NCBI GenBank assembly: GCA_029565395.1
Contig: JAKQOG010000018.1
Location: 1-37,430, forward strand
From: Candidatus Hydrogenedentota bacterium
Lineage (GTDB): Bacteria; Hydrogenedentota; Hydrogenedentia; Hydrogenedentales; CAILVY01
Reading direction: 5' to 3'
DNA: 37,430 nucleotides
Shown: one piece after another, positions 25,548 through 32,579 of the stretch
Numbering within the stretch: position 1 is the first letter of the stretch
Layout of the letters: each line of letters starts with the position of its first letter
Position numbers and translations under genes: made by a program
The notes under the pieces: model-generated
Database searches by the model: none
Told to the model about the DNA's origin: nothing
The model's input: only the letters and a program-made list of their open reading frames with translations

Positions 25548-26318
25548 TCAATTTTTTGGATTCATCCAAAGTTCACGCCGCAACATAAAATGTTCATCCA
25601 ATGTCGCGGTCTCGCCTACGTGCGATAGGATAAGATGCGGGAGGTAGGAATTCTCGTTAAATGTGTTGCGGATTCGAACTGATCTGGAATCCCACGAAAG
25701 TTCATATTCCCGATAGCCAATCAACCTCACCGCAGAAACAGACTTCCACGGAACAAAGAAGCGTTTTCTGAAAAGCGGCACGAACTCAATCCCTTCGCAC
25801 GATAAACGATATCGGGCTTCTGAGAGACGTTTAATCAAAAGTACACCGGCCCCTACCGCGAGTAGGCTGCTTACCAAGATCTGTACCCCTAAGCGCATCT
25901 CACTCGAAAGAATACGATCCTTGAGTACCAATCCCAACCCCCAGCCCAAGCCGATTAACACGATCCAAAGGTATAGAGTACAGGCTATTTCCAATCGCCA
26001 ATTAGGCTGCGATGAACGGTAACCAACATCTGAAAATCGCTCCTCAAGGGGAAGCATATCTGGAGCATATTCGAGCAATATCATCCGCAACGATTCGCTT
26101 CCACGCCTGTTTGCCAACTTCAATAAATCAGGCAAAATATACGCCAAATGAATACGATGTAGACTGCCAATAGCCTTCTTAAAAACTGTAGCATCATTTA
26201 CAGCCATGGCTCGTTTCACAACTCCTCGTTGGCGCCATGGCTGGTATAACGCGTAAACCACAAAGCATGCGAAAAAAAGAAACATGAGTTCAAAGTTGCC
26301 GTCACGGTTGCAGTGCAT
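25548..26318 (-). CDS. Membrane protein with C-terminal PH-like domain, function unknown
   Basis: 256 residues. ATG 26318 was chosen because AAAGGA lies 6 bases upstream; it overlaps the upstream gene's stop by 17 nt, implying translational coupling. Hydrophobic segments: about 11-26 (LMFLFFACFVVYALYQ), 110-132 and 143-162. Between the first two is a cytoplasmic helical stretch. Residues about 168-220 (YRLSCEGIEFVPLFRKR then FFVPWKSVSAVRLIGYREY) have the strand-turn pattern of bacterial PH-like domains, but that assignment is inference. Codon use is more AT-rich than in the flanking genes. Confidence 0.7.
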   Translation of the reverse strand: MHCNRDGNFELMFLFFACFVVYALYQPWRQRGVVKRAMAVNDATVFKKAIGSLHRIHLAYILPDLLKLANRRGSESLRMILLEYAPDMLPLEERFSDVGYRSSQPNWRLEIACTLYLWIVLIGLGWGLGLVLKDRILSSEMRLGVQILVSSLLAVGAGVLLIKRLSEARYRLSCEGIEFVPLFRKRFFVPWKSVSAVRLIGYREYELSWDSRSVRIRNTFNENSYLPHLILSHVGETATLDEHFMLRRELWMNPKN

Positions 26319-27174
26319 TCTCAGTCCTTTCTTCCGAAGGCTCAACCCTCCTTGTGGCAACAGAAGGCCTTGTGGCAAGGTTTTCTCTGTAAATGGAATT
26401 GCGATTCTTCAAAAAGAAACCCGGCTGCCCTGAATTGCGGAAATAGACATACACAGCCAAAAGCAATAATGGCGCTGATAACACGGCCAAAGCAGTATAA
26501 AAAACATACATCCGCCATGACGTTCCTGCTAAATAGAGTATATGCGCGGCACACAGCATCGCCACGGGGAAAACCTGGCTAACGAAACACCACCGAAAAA
26601 ATGCATTTTCTGCGACCATTTTATTTATTACACGCAGGTGAAATAATAATTCTCGTGCTTCAAGGAGAAAGGGGTTTCCCAAAGGTCCATTCATCGCAAT
26701 GCCAAAAAAGATCTTATTGAAGTTCTGTTTTGACGGCGTTGCCCAAAACAATTTCGACACGGAAATCACCGTCCCATCGGAAAAGAACAATTTCACCGGT
26801 GCATATCCAAACAGGTACTCCTTCAAAAGAAGGCGCAGATCAAAAGATGGAAGAATGTTGATGGAAGTAACAGATTGCAGGTCGCACCAGGCACCTCTTT
26901 GCGTTACGCCATTCGGCAGTACTTTCTCGATATACAGAGTATCGACCCTAAAAACATCCTTCAATGGGTATTCGTACCACAATAAGAATAAATTCCGCAC
27001 AATCATGTAAAAGAAAATCATACTCACCGGCACTGTAAAACTGAAATATATCCCGAACTCTTCGAAAAAAAACGGAGAGAACAAAATAAATGCCCATAGA
27101 AGCACGGGAAGATAGAGTAGTCCTATTAGAACTCCATTACGTCTTTCCGTCCTTGTAAGTTCTATCGTCGTCAT
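26302..27174 (-). CDS. Membrane protein, function unknown, partner of the overlapping gene
   Basis: 290 residues. Two N-terminal membrane segments (about 14-35 and 42-62) precede a soluble beta-rich stretch (about 70-145: FRVDTLYIEKVLPNGV, LFFSDGTVISVSKLF) that resembles a PH-like fold. Two more membrane segments follow (about 193-215 and 221-243) and a charged tail. The layout of membrane segments plus PH-like region is shared with the downstream gene, suggesting a two-subunit membrane module. GGAG lies 10 bases before the ATG. AT-rich relative to neighbours and placed between two direct repeats. Confidence 0.7.
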   Translation of the reverse strand: MTTIELTRTERRNGVLIGLLYLPVLLWAFILFSPFFFEEFGIYFSFTVPVSMIFFYMIVRNLFLLWYEYPLKDVFRVDTLYIEKVLPNGVTQRGAWCDLQSVTSINILPSFDLRLLLKEYLFGYAPVKLFFSDGTVISVSKLFWATPSKQNFNKIFFGIAMNGPLGNPFLLEARELLFHLRVINKMVAENAFFRWCFVSQVFPVAMLCAAHILYLAGTSWRMYVFYTALAVLSAPLLLLAVYVYFRNSGQPGFFLKNRNSIYRENLATRPSVATRRVEPSEERTENALQP

Positions 27175-27543
27175 CGCATTAATACTCCAGATTACTTCTC
27201 ATTACAGCCCATATCCGTTTTGGCAATGATTTACGACCTGACGCAATAAAAAACTCCAACATCGCCCTGCTAGCACTCTCGCTACGTCGAAAGAATTTGG
27301 TTGAAAGTGTAAGTATCTCTTACGGGTTATGGATGGCACCTCATGCACATGTTCCCCTCTCTATGGTCACTGCTTACGGCACACTAAACAATACTATTAC
27401 GGAAGGAGGATACCACAGCTCAGATTTGTTGTCAATATATTCGAATGGATAAAGACATATTCTTGAAATGAAGAACCCCCTTTCTTTCGGCTTCTCTCGT
27501 TCCCAAGTTTAACTTTGGAATGAGCAAAATCGAGTTTTTCTTG
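27175..27543. other. Intergenic region upstream of the membrane protein pair
   Basis: This 369-bp region is AT-rich. No gene is supported. It contains the inverted repeat at 27496-27524 described separately and must hold the promoter of the membrane pair, for which I see no strong hexamers. Confidence 0.5.
27496..27524. repeat. Dispersed palindromic hairpin
   Basis: A 29-base inverted repeat: TTCCCAAGTT, one central T, AACTTTGGAA (one mismatch), flanked by CTC and GAG that extend the pairing after a G-T position. It resembles the short palindromes scattered in many environmental genomes. It could also end minus-strand transcription of the truncated copy at 27544-27936, but it has no T-tract. 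Confidence 0.45.
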
Positions 27544-27936
27544 TTATGCGGTGCTTCTAAATCTGTTATAAAGTTCAGGTGCCGTACCGATTTTATCGTT
27601 CAGTCGTTCCTTCTTCGTGCCGTCCGCATACACCAGCGTGTACGCGCCGATCCGATCTCCGGCATTCTCCGTGAAATGAAGGAAATGGATACCCGCGGCC
27701 TGCACGGGCGGAAATTCAATCCGCTGCTGCTTTCCCGGCTTCACCTTCACCAGCGCATCCTTCATCTCAAACGGTATTCCGTCAAAATCCTTGATGCCGG
27801 GTTCCACCTTATTAAACATCCCGTGAAATCCCGGCTCGCTGACCGCACCCAAATTCACCGGCCCCGGCTCCGCGCCCGCGGCCAGCAGGGACACCATCAG
27901 CAACAGCATCAGCCCAACACAAAAAAATCGTCCCAT
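27544..27936 (-). pseudogene. Truncated second copy of the HEAT/VCBS gene
   Basis: 130 codons. The first ~107 residues closely match the start of the 1187-residue protein (signal peptide, DLGAVSEPGFHGMF-like segment to YADGTK). Homology then stops and 23 unrelated residues follow (KERLNDKIGTAPELYNRF...). The promoter and ribosome site are retained, so a short secreted peptide might still be made. Confidence 0.85.
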
Positions 27937-28064
27937 GGTTCTATCTCTCCGATAGTGATGTTCATGAGCCGCCCCGCCAATGCAACCAGCCCGGGCGCCT
28001 CAAAAGAGTTTCCAGCAGATTAAAACGCATTATAGCAACAAGACCAGAGCAGGGAAAGCATGGC
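27614..28064 (-). repeat. Direct repeat copy 2: promoter and 5' end of HEAT/VCBS gene
   Basis: Matches 24459-24908 in the same orientation, including the TATAAT element (28029-28034). The two copies enclose about 2.7 kb that carries the RhuM remnant and the membrane gene pair. A tRNA-like fragment begins 2 bp beyond its outer edge. Confidence 0.85.
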
Positions 28065-28066
28065 AT

Positions 28067-28108
28067 TAGCGTGGATAGGATTTGAACCCACGATCTTTGA
28101 TTCACATG
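28067..28108 (-). other. tRNA-His-like 3' fragment
   Basis: The minus strand reads TGTGAATC, a variable-loop-like stretch, GTGGG-TTCAAAT-CCTAT as T-arm (two G-T wobbles), then CCACGCT and A. From the GTG anticodon-like triplet to the 3' end it resembles bacterial tRNA-His. The 5' half is absent: the sequence before it is the end of the AlbA_2 gene and lacks a complementary acceptor strand. Likely a scar of integration at a tRNA 3' end. Confidence 0.4.
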
Positions 28109-28117
28109 TCTTTTCTA

Positions 28118-29575
28118 TTAGGGAGACCGTTTCAAAAAACGCAAGCCTTTCTCTGTCAATCTATATCGCTGTTTGCTGCTGTGTGGTTTATCCGGGATTG
28201 TCATCTCAATAAGTCCAGCATCGAGTGCAGGTTTAAGATAAACTAGCCGGAAGTTTTTCTCCGCCTTAAGCCCCAAGGCATACTGCAAAGATTGCCGGTT
28301 CATCTTGCCTTTCAGTATAGCCAATAAACGTTCAACTTCAGATGTGACTTCGGGTGTGACTTCGGGTGTGACTTCCGGGGTGCTTCGTTGGGCAACATGC
28401 AAAACGGCCGGGAGAAAAGTCACATAGACCGAGTCCACTTGTTCTTTCCAAGTTGGCTTTGGATTGGAGTTTTCCACACACCAGTCAATGATGTTAAGCG
28501 TGCCACTACCCCAGCGTTCAATAATCCCTGCTCGGTAAAACACATTGGCGATAATAGGATTCCATGGTCTGGATTCGTGGGGCTTTGTCAATTTTTGGGG
28601 GGTGATGCCAAAGTGAAGAGTGCCTGGATTGACAATCTCGAGATGATCGTCATACATGGCGACAGCCATAGCGCCGCCTGGTACAGCGTAGTCTCGGTGA
28701 CATAGAGCGTTTGCCAAAGCTTCCCGTGTGGCGCGTGGCGGATATAATGGTTGGTCTTCGCGAACCATTTTGCCCGGGATAACCCTCCCAGCAATTGGTA
28801 CATGGTCCATCAAGAACGATTCTGCCCGACGCAGCAGGGAGAAGGCATGCCCCCAGTACTGCCGGTTGTCGGAAAAATCCGACAGCCGGTTAACGCCGCG
28901 AAATCGAGCGAGCCTCACGCTCATCTGTGGGTAAAACGGTTTGAGCCTGTCGGTCTTCCCATAAAGAACTACCGCCGCGTTCAGAAGTTTATCGTCATGG
29001 ATAAGTTCCAATCCGCGCAAAATGGTTGGGAGATCACGGCGTATGGTGGTTTCAAGACGTCCAAGCCTTATGGCGTTATCAAAAGTAAGCTGGATCTCCT
29101 GCTTATCAAGATCCCTAATGGATACACCTTCAGGAACCGGTTCATTTTCCCATCGCCGGATTGCGTGAAGGTGTTCTATCAAGCGTCGTTCGTATTCATG
29201 CCGGGGCATGATAATGGTCGTGGGACCATGTCGCAAATAGGGTCTTCCGTCATATGTATACAAGCCACTGCTTCCAGGAACAGTGAGGATAATTACACTG
29301 GTGCTTTTGCCTAGACTTGTTGTTTCAATGTCAGGAAATGCAGGCGGTTCAATCTTTCGAAGTTCAGCTGCAATGTCTTCGAGTGTATTTGCAGCAGTGA
29401 GTTGGCCGATCACTTCGCCCTTATCCGTCACACCAAAAAGAACAAAACCGCCCGATCCATTCAGCATGGCACAAACAGTCTTAGCAGCCAGAATACGCTG
29501 TCCAGTGCTTTTTTTGAACTCCAAGTGAGAAGATTCACCTTCCGCTACTAATTCTCTTAATTCACGTATGTTCAT
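28118..29575 (-). CDS. ATP-binding protein with AlbA_2 (Schlafen-type) and HATPase domains
   Basis: 485 residues from the second of two adjacent ATG codons (29575), with AGGA 5 bases upstream. The N-terminal AlbA_2 domain (about 1-120) has ESSHLEFKKS and SGGFVLFGVTDKGEVIGQ. The middle has a HATPase_c_4-like region with REALANALCHRDY and the GIIERWGSGT motif. A TPEV tandem repeat linker (12-bp units, 28344-28382) precedes a C-terminal winged helix ending in YRLTEKGLRFLKRSP. Known: this family (often labelled RecG-like or divergent AAA-4) is frequent in genomic islands and is thought to regulate transcription or respond to nucleic acids; activity unproven. Convergent neighbours are absent; the tRNA-like fragment lies 9 bp after its stop. 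Confidence 0.9.
   Translation of the reverse strand: MNIRELRELVAEGESSHLEFKKSTGQRILAAKTVCAMLNGSGGFVLFGVTDKGEVIGQLTAANTLEDIAAELRKIEPPAFPDIETTSLGKSTSVIILTVPGSSGLYTYDGRPYLRHGPTTIIMPRHEYERRLIEHLHAIRRWENEPVPEGVSIRDLDKQEIQLTFDNAIRLGRLETTIRRDLPTILRGLELIHDDKLLNAAVVLYGKTDRLKPFYPQMSVRLARFRGVNRLSDFSDNRQYWGHAFSLLRRAESFLMDHVPIAGRVIPGKMVREDQPLYPPRATREALANALCHRDYAVPGGAMAVAMYDDHLEIVNPGTLHFGITPQKLTKPHESRPWNPIIANVFYRAGIIERWGSGTLNIIDWCVENSNPKPTWKEQVDSVYVTFLPAVLHVAQRSTPEVTPEVTPEVTSEVERLLAILKGKMNRQSLQYALGLKAEKNFRLVYLKPALDAGLIEMTIPDKPHSSKQRYRLTEKGLRFLKRSP
28344..28382 (-). repeat. 12-bp tandem repeat encoding TPEV units
   Basis: Three consecutive units of GTGACTTCGGGT or a near match (plus strand), plus a partial fourth. 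They encode repeated Thr-Pro-Glu-Val in the linker before the C-terminal winged helix. Copy number could change by slippage without a frameshift. Confidence 0.8.
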
Positions 29576-29804
29576 CATGGTCCTGTTTTCATTCAAGCAT
29601 AATTCATTATGACTTATGCCAAAGGACAAATTCATTTTCCACTTAAAAATGCGAACCCATTCACATTTAAAAATAACGGACCTTATTAGCAACAAGCGAG
29701 AACAGGTATGAACACAGACAAGAGTCCCGAACTTGAACCATTTGGTTTGCTCTCATTCTTCAACAATTTTGATTCCATTACGTCGATCAATTGTTGTGCC
29801 GACT

Positions 29805-30650
29805 TCAGTATTCTGCTACTCCTCTTTTAGAAAGGATGAAATCCACCAGTTCCTGGCATTGGAAGAAGCCCGGCCACATGGTGTGGCCTTGGCCTTTGGG
29901 GATGACAAGCTCGATCCTTCCGCCTAGTTCGCGATACCGGCGGGCGAGTTCCCCGGAATTATCGGCGAGCGGCACCGTGGTATCCGAATCGCCATGAATG
30001 TGGAAGATCGGCACCTTCATTTTTGCGAGCGGCGCCAGCCGGTCGATTGGATTATGGAGGGACAATTGCGCGGTCAATTCGGCTTCGGAAAGTCCGTAGG
30101 CGGAACAGGCCTTGGAAATGCCGGGATAGCTGCGCAGGTTGCACACCGGGTATATCCCCGCGATGCAGGCAACCGCCTCGGGATGTTCGCAGGCCCAGTT
30201 GTACAGCATCAAACCACCCCGGCTTCGTGCGAGCAAACACGCCTTCTTCGCGCATCCGCGTTTCTCGGTCAATTCCTTGTATAGCGCTGAATAGGCTGCG
30301 CGCCCCGCTGGACTGCCATACGATTCACCGGCATCGATGCCGGCAATCGCCATCCCTGCCGCGAGAAAACGCTCAAACATCCAGCGTTCCTCTTCCGCGG
30401 GCAATCCGGGCAAGGTGGGGGCGTACCACACCCACGGCATCGGCTCGATGCGCTTTTCCGGTTTCGGAGGCATCAGGAAGGCCACATGCCCCTCCACGGC
30501 AAAGACATGTCCGTCCATCAACAGCTCTTTCGTAACGGGGACCGTGGGAGCGGCAGAGTGGTCCGGCGTTTGCGCGGACGCCTCATTCCATGCCCAACCC
30601 AAACAACACATCAAGATAGCCAAACGCAAACAAGGCTTAATCATGATCAT
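29805..30650 (-). CDS. Exported alpha/beta hydrolase (esterase/peptidase-like)
   Basis: 281 residues with a signal peptide (LRLAILMCCLGWAWNEASAQ, cleavage near 26). Alpha/beta-hydrolase fold: nucleophile Ser143 in LLARSRGG (a variant of GxSxG with Ala in the first position), acid probably Asp223 in HGDSDTTVP, base His256 in GQGHTMW. The layout resembles prolyl-oligopeptidase-like esterases. AAGGAG lies 7 bases before the ATG, overlapping the end of the upstream gene region; the two genes are 15 bp apart and probably co-transcribed. Substrate unknown; an ester on a polysaccharide is plausible. Confidence 0.85.
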   Translation of the reverse strand: MIMIKPCLRLAILMCCLGWAWNEASAQTPDHSAAPTVPVTKELLMDGHVFAVEGHVAFLMPPKPEKRIEPMPWVWYAPTLPGLPAEEERWMFERFLAAGMAIAGIDAGESYGSPAGRAAYSALYKELTEKRGCAKKACLLARSRGGLMLYNWACEHPEAVACIAGIYPVCNLRSYPGISKACSAYGLSEAELTAQLSLHNPIDRLAPLAKMKVPIFHIHGDSDTTVPLADNSGELARRYRELGGRIELVIPKGQGHTMWPGFFQCQELVDFILSKRGVAEY

Positions 30651-30665
30651 GTGTTTTCTCCTTGC

Positions 30666-32099
30666 TCAGCGCTTCACCTGTTGGGCCCATTCCTGATACC
30701 AAGGCAAATCGCACCCTGATCGTCCGAGGCATCCACGAGATAGACCGAGCCCCCAAATCCTGCGTTCGAGCACTTCGTAGGTCTTCCAGAAATCATCCAC
30801 TCGCGCGAGACGCTCCGGAGTCCATTCGGTGAGCGCCATGACGGCATTGTGCGCCTTCAGCAGATCGAGTTTCAGCGACCACTGCGAAGCGCGCCACGGT
30901 GTATCGTCCATCTTGGCCATGAGTGGCGCAAGCGCAGCACCGGAGGCTACGGGGTCCACAGCGAACGGGCGGCCCCACGCCTTGAGCCAGTCCGCCCACG
31001 CGGAAGCATCCGTATCATCGGCCTTGAAATACCGTTTTGCATAGGCTTTCAACACATCGTCGGCGTGTGTATGCTTTCCCGAACCGAGCCCTGCCAGCAG
31101 CGCCTTGTTCACATCATCAAACACCCCTTCCGAATACGCCATAACGCCCGTGCACCCATGTGCTTTGAGTGTGGCCAGCGTCCGCTCAAGACGATCCGCT
31201 GCGATAACGGGTCCAAACCGGCCATAGATGTCCATCGGTTTTGTTTCTTCCGCATACCCAATGTGAACAAAGGCCTGCCGCTCGCATCCCTGCGGCAGCG
31301 GAACGTTACCCACGTCAAAATCGCCATACGGAATATGCAGCGCCAGACTCTTGACCCAATTCGGCGCTTCGCGATCCGCCCATTCCGCGAATAGCCGGTG
31401 CTCTTCCGCCGACCACCACCATCCGATGAAACGCATCTCGATCCCCGGATGGTATTTCCCAGCGATGTCGCCGATCTCGCGGCACAGCTTGGCGAAGGTC
31501 AGAATCCACGGTTTGCACGCATCGCATGCGCACCCACCGTAATCGTACGGGCCCGGCCACAGCGCGTTCAGGCGCACGCCGCTCTTCGCAAGGTCCGCGA
31601 AAAGGTTTTCGTAATTGCGCAAAATAATCGTGCGCCCCTCCGGTTTCGACGGGCACACCAGTTGCCCGAAAATACGGTCGGCCTTGACGGCAGCGATTTC
31701 AGCGGGACACTGGTCCGCGAATACATGGTTCGGCGTGATCACAAGGTCGCAGGCGAATCCCAGGTCCTGCGCCGATCGAAAATTGGCTTTCTTGCGCCCC
31801 CATAAAACGCTGCCCATCAGATGATGATACTTGTCCGAAAACGGGTCCGTGCAATCAACCGAATCAAACCAGTCCGCGTACCGGTTGAATCCCATTTCCT
31901 TGCATTCGGCAAGATACGCCCGCATCTCATGTTCGCCCATCACCTCGTAGCTGTTGCCGAAGTGTCCTGGCGCATAAAGCACGCGCATTTCAAAGGGCGG
32001 TGTGACCGTTACGGACGTTTCCTGTCCCATACTCCATGCACACGAGAAAAGTACCGCAAGAAAAATACCAACCCGAAAACAAGAACGTAGTCCGTACAT
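30666..32099 (-). CDS. Secreted protein, possible TIM-barrel glycoside hydrolase-like
   Basis: 477 residues from ATG 32099, preceded by AAGGAAGGGAT and followed by a signal peptide (VGIFLAVLFSCAWSMGQ); an earlier in-frame start lacks these. The body (about 45-300) alternates strands and helices like a TIM barrel, with YLAECKEMGFNRYADWFDSV, LVITPNHVFADQCP, NALWPGPYDYGG, a CACDACKPW cysteine motif seen in some DUF4838-like or GH67/GH20-like sequences, and RFIGWWWSAEEH. The C-terminal third is helical. No catalytic acids can be assigned with confidence. It is the first gene of a likely two-gene transcript with the alpha/beta hydrolase. Confidence 0.7.
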   Translation of the reverse strand: MYGLRSCFRVGIFLAVLFSCAWSMGQETSVTVTPPFEMRVLYAPGHFGNSYEVMGEHEMRAYLAECKEMGFNRYADWFDSVDCTDPFSDKYHHLMGSVLWGRKKANFRSAQDLGFACDLVITPNHVFADQCPAEIAAVKADRIFGQLVCPSKPEGRTIILRNYENLFADLAKSGVRLNALWPGPYDYGGCACDACKPWILTFAKLCREIGDIAGKYHPGIEMRFIGWWWSAEEHRLFAEWADREAPNWVKSLALHIPYGDFDVGNVPLPQGCERQAFVHIGYAEETKPMDIYGRFGPVIAADRLERTLATLKAHGCTGVMAYSEGVFDDVNKALLAGLGSGKHTHADDVLKAYAKRYFKADDTDASAWADWLKAWGRPFAVDPVASGAALAPLMAKMDDTPWRASQWSLKLDLLKAHNAVMALTEWTPERLARVDDFWKTYEVLERRIWGLGLSRGCLGRSGCDLPWYQEWAQQVKR

Positions 32100-32579
32100 A
32101 TCCCTTCCTTTAATTGATCGCTCTGCGCGAAATGAAGACGGTAACATAATATCAACCGGCACAGTGAATGCGCATCCTGAATCTGCGCGTCCTGCATCGA
32201 TAAGAACTCACGTGCCCGTTTAATCTGGATTTCTCCTTATCACTCAAATATTCTTGCCATTGCGCGCCGCCGGCCGCCCATGGCGGCAATTTGCAGAAGA
32301 AAGTAAAATGCGCGGCTCTTGCCAATCCGTTCGACAAAACATCCCAATTTGTCATTGATTCGTCGCTGGCGCGCCCTCCTGCGGTGGGCAAGCCTCGCAA
32401 TGACAAATAAACACTGTGTTTGAGTTACATATGGTCCTCTGTGTTCATAAGCATCACTCGCTTCACCTTTTAGAATAACGTGCGTGCTTATCCTGGTAGA
32501 AATCCGGGTTAACGGTTTTTCTTTTCGCGGGGAGGCGGAAGTTGCTTCTCGCACATTCGCCATCGCTGATCGGTATAAT
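32100..32579. other. Intergenic region with dispersed-repeat material
   Basis: This 480-bp gap separates two minus-strand genes. About 32265-32410 carries repeat-like sequence (see copy B). No gene is supported; the overlapping open frames here are not conserved in character. Confidence 0.5.
32360..32404 (-). repeat. Dispersed GTCATTGCGAG-type repeat, copy B
   Basis: Minus strand begins TGTCATTGCGAGGC and continues through a GC-rich stretch (GCCCACCGCAGGAGGGCGCG). It matches copy A at 24993-25030 imperfectly. Confidence 0.5.
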
